Assembly (NCBI RefSeq): GCF_001510895.1
Contig: NZ_LPWA01000134.1
Coordinates: 1-44,401 of the forward strand
Length of the DNA: 44,401 nt
Reading direction: 5' to 3'
From: Mesorhizobium loti
GTDB taxonomy: Bacteria; Pseudomonadota; Alphaproteobacteria; Rhizobiales; Rhizobiaceae
In this document: positions 8,371-19,368 of the stretch, piece by piece
Layout: each line of letters starts with the position of its first letter
Numbering within the stretch: the stretch's first letter is position 1
Translations under genes and position numbers: made by a program
Notes under the pieces: generated by a model
What the model saw: the letters and a program-made list of their open reading frames with translations, nothing else
What the model was told of the DNA's origin: nothing
Databases searched by the model: none

Positions 8371-8980
8371 CGATCACCTTGGTGCCGATTGCGGCACGGT
8401 CGTAGAGATCGATGATGTCCTGGTTCATGAGGCGAATGCAGCCGGCCGAGACGGCTTTGCCGATGGACCACCATTCGGGGCTGCCGTGCAGGCGATATCC
8501 GGTGTCGCCCTTCTCGTTGAAGAGGTAGAGCGCCCGCGCGCCGAGCGGGTTCATAAGTCCGGCATCCATATGGGCCGGTATGATGTGACCTCGGTTGCGC
8601 TCGCGCACGATCATTGCCGACGGGGCGCTCCAGTCCGGCCATTCGCGCTTCCTCGCGACGTGAGCCGTACCGTGCCACTCGAAGCCCGCCTTGCCGACGC
8701 CGATGCCGTAGCGCAGCGCCTGACCGTCTCCCAGCACGTAGTAGAGAAATTTCGCGCCTGTATCGACAATGATGGTGCCGGGTTCCTCGTCGGTCGCGTA
8801 AGGCACCGTCTGTCGGTGGAACTTCTGGTCGACCTTGTAGATCGGAACCGGCGGAATGCGGAAACCGGCGTCGGTGAGGCCGCCATAGACCGAGGGAGAC
8901 GTCTGCCCGCCGGTGGTGCAGCCGGAGAATGCGATCATCCCGGCAAGTACCAACCCGATCAGGATCGATTGCGCGCGCAT
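8363..8980 (-). CDS. L,D-transpeptidase (YkuD domain) lipoprotein
   Basis: This 205-residue protein has a lipoprotein signal peptide with lipobox FSGC (Cys21), followed by a YkuD catalytic domain at about residues 65-205. The catalytic signature runs from His165 (RLHGSP) to Cys181 (SAGCIRLMN). It is expected to be anchored in an envelope membrane and to form 3-3 cross-links in peptidoglycan or to attach proteins to it. The NPLGARALYLF segment is typical of alphaproteobacterial members. It overlaps the 3' end of the convergent phosphatase gene by 8 bases. Confidence 0.9.
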   Translation of the reverse strand: MRAQSILIGLVLAGMIAFSGCTTGGQTSPSVYGGLTDAGFRIPPVPIYKVDQKFHRQTVPYATDEEPGTIIVDTGAKFLYYVLGDGQALRYGIGVGKAGFEWHGTAHVARKREWPDWSAPSAMIVRERNRGHIIPAHMDAGLMNPLGARALYLFNEKGDTGYRLHGSPEWWSIGKAVSAGCIRLMNQDIIDLYDRAAIGTKVIVM

Positions 8981-9572
8981 GCCTCAAGCCGGCGCCCCGG
9001 CCGGCGATCAGCCGCATCTCCTCATATTCCTAATCCCGGATGCTTCGATTGCCAAGGTTTCCATCTTCTTGGCCGGCTGACACCGGCCGCTTTGCTCGGT
9101 CGATGCCACGCTAAGCGATGACGGGCCTGCGCGATCGCTAGGGGCCCCGGCCGGCCGATCCGCGCCTACTTCCGAACGACCGCCGGCCGGCGCCCAAGTG
9201 CATGGCGGCAAAGAAGTTTTTCGGGCATTCGCGACCCAAAGTCACGCCCACCACGCCAAGCCTGCCCTTGCCCGATACGCGGCTGGCATGTGACCGCGCG
9301 TTTAGATTCGGAAAAAATCTTGCCTGGACAACGAGATAGAAGAAATTCGCACCAATCCCCGCGCGAGGCGCGCCGGTCCGTTCCCCCACCCTGCCGGAAC
9401 GGCAGCCCACCTTGCGCAGAATGCTTGCGCGCCGTGCCGCCTGTTCTTATATACGCGCCAACCGTCCGGCCTTGAAAATCCGGGACCGTGACGGAATTTC
9501 TTGTGAACAGGGGCTTTCGTCGGAACGCCTTATCAGGGTCCTGAGAGCCTGCTTAGCGGAGAGACTAGAACA
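8981..9572. other. Intergenic region upstream of dnaK
   Basis: About 590 bases separate the divergent L,D-transpeptidase and dnaK. I see no convincing gene here: the short ORFs are Pro/Arg/Ala-rich and lack ribosome binding sites. It holds a heat-shock-type promoter (9424-9452) followed by a leader of about 115 bases. Confidence 0.6.
9424..9452 (+). promoter_or_regulatory. RpoH (sigma-32)-type heat-shock promoter of dnaK
   Basis: CTTGCG (9424-9429), 16 bases, then CTTATAT (9446-9452). The -10 fits the alphaproteobacterial RpoH pattern C-N-T-A-T-N-T and the -35 keeps the CTTG core. A second CTTGAAAA at 9471 has no suitable -10 and was discounted. Confidence 0.6.
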
Positions 9573-11489
<1,917 letters not shown>

Positions 11490-11512
11490 GCCGGCTGACG
11501 GCAAATAAAGCG

Positions 11513-11540
11513 AAAGCCCGGCGCAAAGCCGGGCTTTTTT
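11513..11540 (+). terminator. Rho-independent terminator after dnaK
   Basis: A 10-bp perfect stem AAAGCCCGGC / GCCGGGCTTT with loop GCAAA is followed by more T residues. It lies 24 bases after the dnaK stop codon and would attenuate or end transcription before dnaJ. Confidence 0.88.
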
Positions 11541-11707
11541 GCAACCTTCGCTGAAAAAGTGCGGGTCCGGCCTAAAAAGCGACGGAAAACACGGGCTGAG
11601 CCCGGCTCGGCACTAGTATCCGGGCAACATCGCTCCTAAATCGAACAACGTGCCGGCGACGACGCAACAATGCTTGAAGACATTGAGCATCCGGACTGCG
11701 GGAAAAA

Positions 11708-12837
11708 ATGAAAGCTGATTCTACGAAACGCTGGGCGTGCACAAAGGCGCCGACGACAAGGAACTCAAGAGCGCTTTCCGCAAGCTCGCCATGCAGTTCC
11801 ATCCCGACCGCAACCCCGGCGACCACGCCTGCGAGCACAAATTCAAGGAAATCAACGAAGCCTACGAGACGCTGAAGGACCCGCAGAAGCGCGCGGCCTA
11901 TGACCGTTTCGGCCACGCCGCCTTCGAGCAGGGCGGCATGAACGGTGCGGCGCACGGTTTCGGCGCCGGCGGCTTCGCCGACATCTTCGAAGATATTTTC
12001 GGCGACATGATGGGCGGCCGCCAACGCCGCTCGTCGGGCGGCCGCGAGCGCGGAGCGGACCTGCGCTACAACATGGAGATCTCGCTCGAGGAGGCATTCT
12101 CCGGCAAGACGGCGCAGATCCGCGTGCCGGCTTCCATTGCCTGCTCGGAATGCTCCGGGAGCGGCGCCAAGCCGGGCACGCAGCCGGCCACCTGCGCCAT
12201 GTGCCACGGCCACGGCAAGGTGCGCGCCACGCAAGGCTTCTTCTCGATCGAGCGCACCTGCCCGCAATGCCAGGGCCGCGGCCAGACGATCAAGGATCCC
12301 TGCCCGAAATGCGCCGGCCAGGGCCGCGTCACCGAGGAACGTTCGCTGTCGGTCAACATCCCGGCCGGCATCGAGGACGGCACCCGCATCCGGCTTGCCA
12401 ATGAAGGCGAGGCCGGCCTGCGCGGCGGCCCGTCCGGCGACCTCTACATCTTCCTCGCGGTCAAGCCGCACGAATTCTTCCAGCGCGACGGCGCCGATCT
12501 CTATTGCAAGGTGCCGATCTCGATGACGACCGCCGCCCTCGGCGGCTCGTTCGAGGTCACCACGCTCGACGGCACGCAGACCAAGGTGAAGGTGCCGGAA
12601 GGCACCCAGAACGGCCGCCAGTTCCGGTTGAAGGGCAAGGGCATGCCGGTGCTGCGGCAGCCCAATGTCGGCGACCTCTACATCCAGACGGCGGTCGAGA
12701 CGCCGCAGAACCTGTCGCGCCGCCAGCGCGAGCTTTTGGAAGAGTTCGAGCAGCTCTCCTCGAAGGACAACTCGCCCCAGTCGAGCGGCTTCTTCGCCCG
12801 CATGAAGGACTTTTTCGAGTCGTTCGGCGAAAGCTGA
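11708..12837 (+). CDS. dnaJ: Chaperone DnaJ, frameshifted near codon 5
   Basis: The protein is a type I DnaJ of about 376 residues: J domain with HPD (QFHPDRNPGD), a Gly/Phe-rich region at about residues 70-105, four zinc-finger repeats (CSECSGSG, CAMCHGHG, CPQCQGRG, CPKCAGQG), and the C-terminal peptide-binding domain. ATG 11708 (MKAD...) is separated from the main frame, open from 11737, by one missing T at 11719-11720. Restoring TTT gives MKADFYETLGVHKG, the canonical J-domain start. Since dnaJ is a core chaperone gene and otherwise perfect, a sequence error is far more likely than a null allele. Confidence 0.95.
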
Positions 12838-12968
12838 TCGCCACCCACTGCGGCAAGACGATTTCCTGGCGCTTCCCAAGCGTCATCAACACCTTATGCC
12901 AGATCGTGCCTTGCCTTGTTCCACCCAGCTGCTAAGTAGCGGTTGGGGAGCGTTGGAGGAGAGCTCGC

Positions 12969-13574
12969 ATGGCACGTGGTCCCGGATTGCGCAAAGCGCT
13001 GGCGGAAAAATTCGACGACGAGCTGAAGTTCTTCAAAGGCTGGATCGACAAGCCGAAAGCCGTCGGCTCGATCGTTCCCACCAGTTCCATCACCGCCCGC
13101 AAGATGGCCTCGATCGTCAACCCGAAATCGGGCCTGCCGGTGCTCGAGGTCGGACCCGGCACCGGCGTCATCACCCGCGCCATCCTGGCTCAGGGCGTGA
13201 AGCCGGAAAACCTTTACGCGATCGAATACTCGACCGACTTTGTGCGCCACCTGCGCCGGATCTATCCGCGCGTCAACGTTATCGAGGGCGACGCCTTCAA
13301 TCTTAACGCCACGCTCGGCGACAAACGCGACTTGGTGTTCGATTCCGTCGTTTCCGGCGTGCCGCTGCTCAACTTCCCGGTCGCCCAGCGCATCGCCTAT
13401 ATCGAAAGCCTGCTCGACCGCATTCCCCCCGGCCGGCCGATCGTGCAACTGACCTACGGCCCGATGTCGCCGATCCCGCCCGGCCGCGGCAACTACACGG
13501 TCAAGCATTTCGATTTCATCATCCGCAACATCCCGCCGACGCAGCTTTGGATCTACCGGCGCGAGGCGCATTAG
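12969..13574 (+). CDS. pmtA: Phospholipid N-methyltransferase PmtA
   Basis: This 201-residue SAM-dependent methyltransferase has motif I LEVGPGTGVITRAIL near residue 59 and resembles rhizobial PmtA. It methylates phosphatidylethanolamine stepwise to phosphatidylcholine, an important membrane lipid in rhizobia. The substrate-side motif IVPTSSITARKM at about residues 35-46 is typical of this group. ATG 12969 follows a GGAGGAGAG ribosome binding site. The position just downstream of dnaJ matches the arrangement I know from other rhizobia. Confidence 0.9.
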   Translation: MARGPGLRKALAEKFDDELKFFKGWIDKPKAVGSIVPTSSITARKMASIVNPKSGLPVLEVGPGTGVITRAILAQGVKPENLYAIEYSTDFVRHLRRIYPRVNVIEGDAFNLNATLGDKRDLVFDSVVSGVPLLNFPVAQRIAYIESLLDRIPPGRPIVQLTYGPMSPIPPGRGNYTVKHFDFIIRNIPPTQLWIYRREAH

Positions 13575-13587
13575 ACGCGAAGGGAAT

Positions 13588-13665
13588 AGGCAGTAGGCAA
13601 TGGGAAGCAGGGAAAAGTCTGGAAATCGGGGCGCTCATTCCCCTACTGCCCATTGCCTACTGCCT
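13588..13665. repeat. Inverted repeat with 17-bp perfect arms
   Basis: AGGCAGTAGGCAATGGG at 13588-13604 is the exact reverse complement of 13649-13665, with a 44-base loop. It sits in the gap between pmtA and the FMN reductase. It lacks a T-tract, so it looks more like a dispersed palindromic unit than a terminator. Confidence 0.75.
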
Positions 13666-13731
13666 GTTTCCTCATCCAGCCGTTGATTTGAATACCCCTT
13701 GGCTGTACCTGTCCGGGAACAAGGGTAGCCA

Positions 13732-14328
13732 ATGGCAATAGTCCCAAGAATTCTTGTCTTCGCCGGCTCGGTGCGGAGCGGCGCCTTCAGCGGCAAGACG
13801 GCCGATGCGGCGCAGAAGGAGCTTGCCCTGCAAGGTGCCGAAGTAACCCGCATCTCGCTCGGCGACTATCCGCTGCCGATCGTGGACGAGGACTTGCAGA
13901 AGGAAAAGGGCATTCCCGAAAACGCCATGAAGCTTGGCTGGCTGATCGGTACCCATGACGGCGTGCTGATAGCGACCCCCGAATACAACGGCTCGCTGCC
14001 GCCGCTGCTGAAGAATGCGATCGACTGGGTGAGCCTGGCGCGCCATGACGGCGCCCGCAGCTTCAGGCCGCTTGCCGGCAAGGTCGCCGGCCTCTGCTCA
14101 TCTTCCAAAGGCCACTTCGCCGGGATACGCTGCATCAATCATCTGCGCGCCGTGCTGGTGCGATGCCAGGTGGAGGTGGTGACACCGGAGTGCTCGGTGC
14201 CGGAGGGCGGCAACGCCTTTGACGAGGATGGGAATTTCAGGGACGAAAGATTACGCCAATCAATGGAGCGTCTATGCCGCACACTGATCGAAACCTCGCG
14301 CATGCAGTCCGTGCGGATCGAGGCCTGA
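13732..14328 (+). CDS. NADPH-dependent FMN reductase family protein
   Basis: This 198-residue flavodoxin-like protein has the FMN phosphate loop at ILVFAGSVRSGAFSGKTA (about residues 7-24) and the flavin-binding TPEYNGSLPPLLKNAIDW segment (about residues 82-99). Both are typical of the NAD(P)H:FMN/quinone reductase family (PF03358). It may supply reduced flavin or reduce quinones or azo compounds. ATG 13732 has only a weak AGGGT upstream. It is followed closely by pyrF on the same strand. Confidence 0.87.
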   Translation: MAIVPRILVFAGSVRSGAFSGKTADAAQKELALQGAEVTRISLGDYPLPIVDEDLQKEKGIPENAMKLGWLIGTHDGVLIATPEYNGSLPPLLKNAIDWVSLARHDGARSFRPLAGKVAGLCSSSKGHFAGIRCINHLRAVLVRCQVEVVTPECSVPEGGNAFDEDGNFRDERLRQSMERLCRTLIETSRMQSVRIEA

Positions 14329-14345
14329 CGCACCCCGGCAGTTCG

Positions 14346-15059
14346 ATGCAAGCCCACACCATGCGCGCCAAGTCCATGCAAGAGAGGCTGATCGTCGGCC
14401 TCGACGTGCCGACCCTCAGGCAAGCCGAGCAGGCAGTGCGCGAGTTGGAAGGCACCGTCTCCTTCTACAAGATCGGCTATCAGCTCGCCTTCGCCGGCGG
14501 GCTGGATTTCGCGCGCGAGCTCGCCAGCGGCGGCACCAAGGTGTTCCTCGACATGAAGCTGCTCGATATCGACAACACCGTGGCCAAGGGTGTCGAGAAC
14601 ATCGTCAGGATGGGGGTCTCGATGCTCACCATTCACGCCTATCCGAAAGCGATGCGGGCCGCCGTGGACGCCGCCAAAGGCAGCGACCTTTGCCTGCTGG
14701 CGGTCAGCGTGCTGACCTCGATGGACGAGCAGGACATGATCGACGCCGGCTATGAATATGATCCGCACACGCTGGTGCTGAGGCGCTCCGAACAGGCGCT
14801 GCATGCCGGCATGGGCGGCATCGTCTGCTCGGCCGAGGAGGCCGAAGCGGTGCGCCGGATCGTCGGTCCCGACATAGCAGTGGTGACGCCCGGCATTCGC
14901 CCGGCGGGCAGCGAGCATGGCGACCAGAAACGCGTGGTGACGCCGGCGCAGGCGATCCGCAACGGCTCCAGCCACCTTGTCGTCGGCCGGCCAATCGTCG
15001 CGGCGCCGGACCGCCGGGCGGCGGCCGAGGCGATCCTGGCCGAGATGCAATCGGCATAA
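14346..15059 (+). CDS. pyrF: Orotidine 5'-phosphate decarboxylase
   Basis: This is the last enzyme of UMP synthesis, converting OMP to UMP. The catalytic signature VFLDMKLLDIDNTVAKG contains the D-x-K-x-x-D triad, and TPGIRP plus NGSSHLVVGRPI mark the phosphate-binding end of the barrel. From ATG 14346 the protein has 237 residues, normal for the family. The frame is open further upstream to 14274, overlapping the FMN reductase gene, and in-frame ATGs also occur at 14361 and 14376. None has a good ribosome binding site, so the start is uncertain by about ten codons. Confidence 0.93.
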   Translation: MQAHTMRAKSMQERLIVGLDVPTLRQAEQAVRELEGTVSFYKIGYQLAFAGGLDFARELASGGTKVFLDMKLLDIDNTVAKGVENIVRMGVSMLTIHAYPKAMRAAVDAAKGSDLCLLAVSVLTSMDEQDMIDAGYEYDPHTLVLRRSEQALHAGMGGIVCSAEEAEAVRRIVGPDIAVVTPGIRPAGSEHGDQKRVVTPAQAIRNGSSHLVVGRPIVAAPDRRAAAEAILAEMQSA

Positions 15060-15093
15060 GCCGGTCTGCGCACCAAAGAAACACGGAGAAAGA

Positions 15094-15381
15094 ATGCCAA
15101 AGGGATATTGGATCGCTCGCGTCGATGTGCGCGACCCGGAAGGGTACAAGGACTACGTCGCCGCCGCCAAGCTCGCCTTCGATCGTTTCGGCGTGAAATT
15201 CCTGGCGCGCGGCGGCGAGCATGAAAAGGCCGAGGGACCCGGCCGCGCCCGCAATGTGATTATCGAGTTCGAATCACTCGCCGCGGCGCATGACTGCTAC
15301 CATTCGCCGGAATACCAGCGCGCCGTCGCCATCCGCCAGAAGGTGGCCGACGGCGAGATCGTGCTGGTCGAGGGGATTTAG
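15094..15381 (+). CDS. DUF1330 family protein
   Basis: This 95-residue protein has a ferredoxin-like alpha/beta fold of the dimeric alpha-beta-barrel type. Family features are GYWIARVDVRDPEGYKDYV at the N-terminus and ARNVIIEFESLAAAHDCYHS followed by PEYQRAV. The biochemical role is unknown. ATG 15094 follows an excellent ACGGAGAAAG site 34 bases after pyrF, so it is probably co-transcribed with it. Confidence 0.87.
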   Translation: MPKGYWIARVDVRDPEGYKDYVAAAKLAFDRFGVKFLARGGEHEKAEGPGRARNVIIEFESLAAAHDCYHSPEYQRAVAIRQKVADGEIVLVEGI

Positions 15382-15451
15382 TTCGTCGGCGCAGGGGCCT
15401 TGGCAGGTCCGACAATGCCTGGTGGCACGCTGGAGATCGGCCGAGGCCCTT

Positions 15452-15642
15452 GCGCTTCGTCATTCCTGGGCGAAGCAGGAGCGAAGCTCCGTCGCGGAGA
15501 CCCTGGAATCCATGCCATAGCCTTGATCGAAGGGTGCAGCGAAGCAGAATTCGGCATCGTCGCAATACTTCGGAGTCACGGCATGTATCCTTGGGTCTGC
15601 GCTGCGTCGCTGCGCTCCTTGCTACGGCCAAGGATGACGAAA
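15452..15642. repeat. Long imperfect inverted-repeat intergenic element
   Basis: The left arm (about 15452-15520, reading TTCGTCATTCCTGGGCGAAG onward) is similar to the reverse complement of the right arm (about 15571-15642). The arms are about 65-70 bases and the spacer about 50. It fills most of the gap between the convergent DUF1330 and ATP-grasp genes. The pattern of GTCATCCT...GGCGAAGCA...GGAGCGAAGC is a dispersed repeat in rhizobial genomes. No coding capacity is evident. Confidence 0.7.
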
Positions 15643-15671
15643 GGATGGGCGTTTTCGCCCAATTCCGACGG

Positions 15672-16730
15672 TCATAACCTCAGTCTGTTCGCCGCCGTCT
15701 CGGCCATCGCATCCGCCAGGCTCATGCTCCATTGCCTGCGGCAGTAATCGCGAAAATCGAAGCAGGGCAAACCGGGGCAGACTTCGAACTCGATGAGATG
15801 GATCGTATCGTCGGCCTCGACCCTGAGATCGACGGAGAAGACATCTTTCAGGCCAAGCCTGGTGATCAGCCTTTGCGCCACGGCGCGGATCGCCCGATCG
15901 GCCGCCGGCTGGCTGGCGCTGACCGGCTCGAGCTCGGGTTCGGCGTAGTTTCCGGCACCCTTGGCGGCCTGACCGGTATCGCCATAGAGCGCCATCGAGT
16001 CGGCCATGGTCTGGAAATCGCCGCCTGAATCGACGAAGGCGATGCCGAGCGCCTCGACGCCGGTCTGAGGCTTCAACCCTAGGAAACTCGCCCGCACATT
16101 GCGGCCGGCGACATAGGGTTGCACGACGACATCGTCGCGATAGTGGGCAAAGACGCGCCGGCTAAGCTCCAGCGCGCGCGCAAGGTCAGCCACACGGGAA
16201 TCCGGCCAGATGCCGATCTTGGCGCCAAGCCGGTTGGGCTTGACGAACCAGCCGGCGGACGAGGCCGGCGGCTCGACCAGCCACGCGCCATTGCGCGCCA
16301 GGCCGGCCGGCGGCACCGGCAGGCCAAGCGAGCCAAGCACGGCGCCGGAGCGGAACTTATCCTGGCAGAGCGCGAACAGGGAATCGTCGGCGCCGATCGT
16401 CCGCAGCCCGTTCAGCCGCGCCATGGCTGGCGCCGCGCCGCCACGGAAATAGGCGATGCCGTCGGTCAGCGTCCAGACCAGGGTGCTTGCCGGATCGGCC
16501 CTTGCCAGCACTGTCGCGGCGTTGTCCAGCTCGACGGCTATGAAAGCGAGGCCGCGTTTTTCACATGCGGCGGCGAGTTGATCGAATTCCGGCGCGAGAT
16601 CGGTCGACTGCGCCAGATAGGACGAGATCTCCGTGGCGCGCTCCGTCGGATAACCGTCGGCTACGAGCCTGTCGAAACAGGCCTTCTCCGGCTCATGGAC
16701 AAGGATCAGCGTCGGCCTGTTGCGCGGCAT
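15672..16730 (-). CDS. ATP-grasp domain protein (D-Ala-D-Ala-ligase-like)
   Basis: This 352-residue protein appears to be an ATP-grasp ligase. An N-terminal Rossmann-like region is followed by CQDKFRSGAVLGSLGLPVP (the lead-in to the ATP site), GWFVKPNRLGAKIGIW (about residues 160-175) with the ATP-binding lysine, VVVQPYVAGRNVRASFLG, and the metal-binding end HLIEFEVCPGLPCFDFRDY. The acceptor substrate is not predictable. Family members make peptide, polyamine or cell-wall bonds. It is transcribed alone on this strand. Confidence 0.8.
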   Translation of the reverse strand: MPRNRPTLILVHEPEKACFDRLVADGYPTERATEISSYLAQSTDLAPEFDQLAAACEKRGLAFIAVELDNAATVLARADPASTLVWTLTDGIAYFRGGAAPAMARLNGLRTIGADDSLFALCQDKFRSGAVLGSLGLPVPPAGLARNGAWLVEPPASSAGWFVKPNRLGAKIGIWPDSRVADLARALELSRRVFAHYRDDVVVQPYVAGRNVRASFLGLKPQTGVEALGIAFVDSGGDFQTMADSMALYGDTGQAAKGAGNYAEPELEPVSASQPAADRAIRAVAQRLITRLGLKDVFSVDLRVEADDTIHLIEFEVCPGLPCFDFRDYCRRQWSMSLADAMAETAANRLRL

Positions 16731-16825
16731 GAATGCTCCCAGCGAAATCAGGCGTTACCATCGCATGGCCGTTGCAATCGGCTTGCGGGAAACCGACCGT
16801 GCCGGGCGATAATCCGCAAGCCGCT

Positions 16826-16929
16826 TAGAGCAATTCGAGGAAAAGTGTGAGCGGTTTTCCGTCCGGAATTGCGCCAAAACAAGGAGATAGGGCGGTTCGC
16901 CGTTTCCGTGAAACGGTGAACCGCTCTAG
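16826..16929. repeat. Dispersed palindromic repeat (type B), contributes the SMP-30 stop codon
   Basis: It begins TAGAGCAATTCGAGGAAAAG, contains a central half-palindrome (TCCGTCCGGAATTG) and a hairpin GCGGTTC...GAACCGC, and ends CTCTAG. The same architecture occurs at 25922-26025 in the opposite arrangement, and a half-copy at 20279-20340. Its terminal CTA (16926-16928) is the stop codon of the SMP-30 gene. Confidence 0.8.
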
Positions 16930-17801
16930 GCGATCAGCACGCGCGGCTCGAAGCGGCCTTTGACCGGAATGTCGAGGAGAAACGTCATGCCGGCTTGAGG
17001 GTCCAGTTTGCGCTGTTTCTCGTCCTTGCCCTTCCAGGCCGAGGTCACCGCGATGCCGTCAGCCTTCTGGCCGACGAAGGCTGGGCAGGACGGCTGCGTT
17101 ACCGGCATCGCGATCTCGCGCAGCAGCGTGCCGTCCGGCGAATAGGCCTTCACCGCCCTGCCACCCCAGACGGCGTTCCACAGCACGCCGTCGCGGTCGA
17201 CGACGGAACCGTCGACATAGCCCTTGAACGAACGGTGATCGACGAACACTTTTGGCTCGCCTGTCGGCAGGCCGGTCGCCGGATCGCAGGCGACGCGCAT
17301 CAGCAGCCCGGTGGCGGTATCGGTGTAGTAGGCGATCGCGCCGTCCTCGGAAAAGCAGATCGAGTTGGAGACGGTGATGTCGGCAAACAGCCGGCGCAAC
17401 TCACCCTTGAAGAACCAGTAGATCGCGCCGGCGCCCTTGCCCTCGTCCTTGCCCATCGTACCGGTCCAGAAGGCGCCGCAGGGATGGACGCGGGAATCGT
17501 TGGAGCGGGTCGCCGGATTGTCGGCCTCGATCGGCGTGTGCAGCGTCAGCTTGCCGGTCGCCACATCGCGGATATAGAGGCCTTTTTCGGTAGCGATGAG
17601 CTGGCGGGCATCGTCGACGATGGCGATGGCGCTGGCCATCAGGCCGAGGTCATGCACCTTCAGCGCGCCGGCGAGCGGCTTTTCCAGGAGCTTGCCGTTG
17701 ACGATGTCGAACCAGAACAGCGCGTCCGTGCCGGGATCGTAGCTCGGACCCTCGCCAAGCTCGCAGATGTGGTCGCTGAAGATCGAAACGCCGTCCATCA
17801 T
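16926..17801 (-). CDS. SMP-30/gluconolactonase family lactonase
   Basis: This 291-residue six-bladed beta-propeller lactonase has the metal ligands in ELGEGPSYDP (Glu), TRSNDSRVHPCGAFW (Asn) and YVDGSVVDRDGVLW (Asp). Given its place as the last gene of a dgoK-dgoA operon, the likely substrate is a galactono- or related sugar lactone made by the SDR dehydrogenase. ATG 17801 overlaps the dgoA stop (ATGA), with GGAGGGGA upstream. Its TAG stop is the first triplet of a dispersed repeat (16826-16929). Confidence 0.88.
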   Translation of the reverse strand: MMDGVSIFSDHICELGEGPSYDPGTDALFWFDIVNGKLLEKPLAGALKVHDLGLMASAIAIVDDARQLIATEKGLYIRDVATGKLTLHTPIEADNPATRSNDSRVHPCGAFWTGTMGKDEGKGAGAIYWFFKGELRRLFADITVSNSICFSEDGAIAYYTDTATGLLMRVACDPATGLPTGEPKVFVDHRSFKGYVDGSVVDRDGVLWNAVWGGRAVKAYSPDGTLLREIAMPVTQPSCPAFVGQKADGIAVTSAWKGKDEKQRKLDPQAGMTFLLDIPVKGRFEPRVLIA

Positions 17802-18436
17802 TCCCCTCCGAATGCCTCGTCCCAGGCGGCGACCGCGGCGCGGGCGCGCCGGCTCACGTCCTCGACGCTGGCGCCCGGCTTGTAGAGGCTTGATCCAAGA
17901 CCGAACACGCTGACGCCGACCGCCCTGTAGCCGGCAAAATCCTTGTCCGAAACGCCGCCGACGGCGCCGATCGAGGTGGTTGCCGGCAACACCGCTCGCA
18001 CCGCCGAAATGCCGTTCGCGCCGAGCACGCTGGCCGGAAAGAATTTCAGCGCCGAGGCGCCAAGCCTGATCGCCTGGAAGGCTTCGGTCGGGGTGAACAC
18101 GCCGGGCATCGTCACCATGCCGTAATGCATCGCGCGGCCCATGACCTCGGCATCGATGTTGGGGCTGACCAGCAGCCGGCCGCCGGCCTTGTGCAAGGCA
18201 TCGACATCGGCGGCCGTTAGCACCGTGCCGGCGCCGACCAGCGCGGTTTCGGGGAGCGCTTCCACAATGCTGGCGATGGAGGCGAAGGGCTGCGGCGAAT
18301 TGAGCGGCACCTCGATCGCCTCGATGCCGGCGTCATGGATGGCCTGGCCGATCGCCACAGCTTCCGTCGGCTTCAGCCCGCGCAAGATGGCGACGAGGCC
18401 GCGTTTCAGTTTGGGAAAGGGTGCTGTCTGCGTCAC
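17798..18436 (-). CDS. dgoA: 2-dehydro-3-deoxy-6-phosphogalactonate aldolase
   Basis: This 212-residue class I aldolase of the KDPG/KDPGal family cleaves KDPGal to pyruvate and glyceraldehyde 3-phosphate. The motifs are LVAILRGLKP (substrate Arg), IEAIEVPLNSP (catalytic Glu), LVGAGTVLT and SALKFFPAS (Schiff-base Lys). The EVPLNSP form and the adjacent dgoK favour DgoA over Eda. The start is GTG 18436, overlapping the dgoK stop by 4 bases (GTGA) and preceded by GGAGGTGTC, the same ribosome binding site sequence used by dgoK. Confidence 0.92.
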   Translation of the reverse strand: MTQTAPFPKLKRGLVAILRGLKPTEAVAIGQAIHDAGIEAIEVPLNSPQPFASIASIVEALPETALVGAGTVLTAADVDALHKAGGRLLVSPNIDAEVMGRAMHYGMVTMPGVFTPTEAFQAIRLGASALKFFPASVLGANGISAVRAVLPATTSIGAVGGVSDKDFAGYRAVGVSVFGLGSSLYKPGASVEDVSRRARAAVAAWDEAFGGE

Positions 18437-19368
18437 GCGACACCTCCGATCATGCCGTTCTCGCGCGCGGCCTCGACAAGGCCGGCGCGCACCGCTTCAT
18501 CGGCGTCGACGATGCGAAAGGCAAGGCCGGCGAAGCCGAGAGCGGCAGCGTAAAGCGCGGCCAGCGCGCCGGAGGCGATCAGCACCACCGGCGCTTCGCT
18601 TGCGCCACAGCGGCGCTTGGCCGAAGCGATCTCGCCGCCGATCAAGAGCCCGGACAGGCAGGCCGCGGCATCGTCGGATTTCAGATCCTGCAGCAGCCCG
18701 GCGGCGCGGATCGCAAACAGCTTCGAGGTAACGTCGCCACCCTCGGCCAGGGCCCGCTCGCACCACTGGCGGAAGAACGCGCTGTCCGAGGCGACCGGAG
18801 CCGGATGCTCGCCCAGCGAATGTTTCAGGATCGAGTGCGCGGCCAGCACCGAAAACAATTCACCGGTCGGCCAGGTGCCGAAGCCGGCGACCGCGCCGTC
18901 CTCTACCGCGACCCATTTCGAATGCGTGCCCGGCATGCAGACGAGATGGCGGCCCTTTGCCGGCAAACCAGCGCCGGCGAGCTGCGTTTCCTCGCCGCGC
19001 ATGACATCCGGCGCATCGGCCAGGCGCTGGGCGAGGCCGGGCACGATCCGGATGTCGCGGCGCTCGTCTTCGATGCGGGCGGCCTCGCCAAGGATGGCGC
19101 CGATCGGGGCCGGCACGGTGACGTAGGGCGCCTCGATCCAGCCCTGACGCGAGCCCGCCATGCCGCAGATGATGACGGGTAGCGTCTCCGGCGCACCCAT
19201 GGCCGCCAGGTGGCCTTCCAGCACCTTGGCAAAACCTTTTTCGCGCGCGGTGATCAGCCCGTCGTCGCCGCGTCGCTCGGCAAGCACTTTTCCTGCGCCG
19301 TCGAGCAGCCAGGCCCTGAGCCTTGTCGTGCCCCAATCGAGGGCAGCGACCGCCGGCGCGCCGCTCAC
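18433..19368 (-). CDS. dgoK: 2-dehydro-3-deoxygalactonokinase
   Basis: This 311-residue sugar kinase phosphorylates 2-keto-3-deoxygalactonate for cleavage by DgoA. Diagnostic segments are AALDWGTTRLRAWLLDG (phosphate-1 motif, residues 7-23), ICGMAGSRQGWIEAPYV and VCMPGTHSKWV. The start is GTG 19368, which overlaps the SDR stop codon by four bases (GTGA) and has GGAGGTGTC upstream. The longer open frame to 19524 lies wholly inside the SDR gene and is rejected. Confidence 0.93.
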   Translation of the reverse strand: MSGAPAVAALDWGTTRLRAWLLDGAGKVLAERRGDDGLITAREKGFAKVLEGHLAAMGAPETLPVIICGMAGSRQGWIEAPYVTVPAPIGAILGEAARIEDERRDIRIVPGLAQRLADAPDVMRGEETQLAGAGLPAKGRHLVCMPGTHSKWVAVEDGAVAGFGTWPTGELFSVLAAHSILKHSLGEHPAPVASDSAFFRQWCERALAEGGDVTSKLFAIRAAGLLQDLKSDDAAACLSGLLIGGEIASAKRRCGASEAPVVLIASGALAALYAAALGFAGLAFRIVDADEAVRAGLVEAARENGMIGGVA

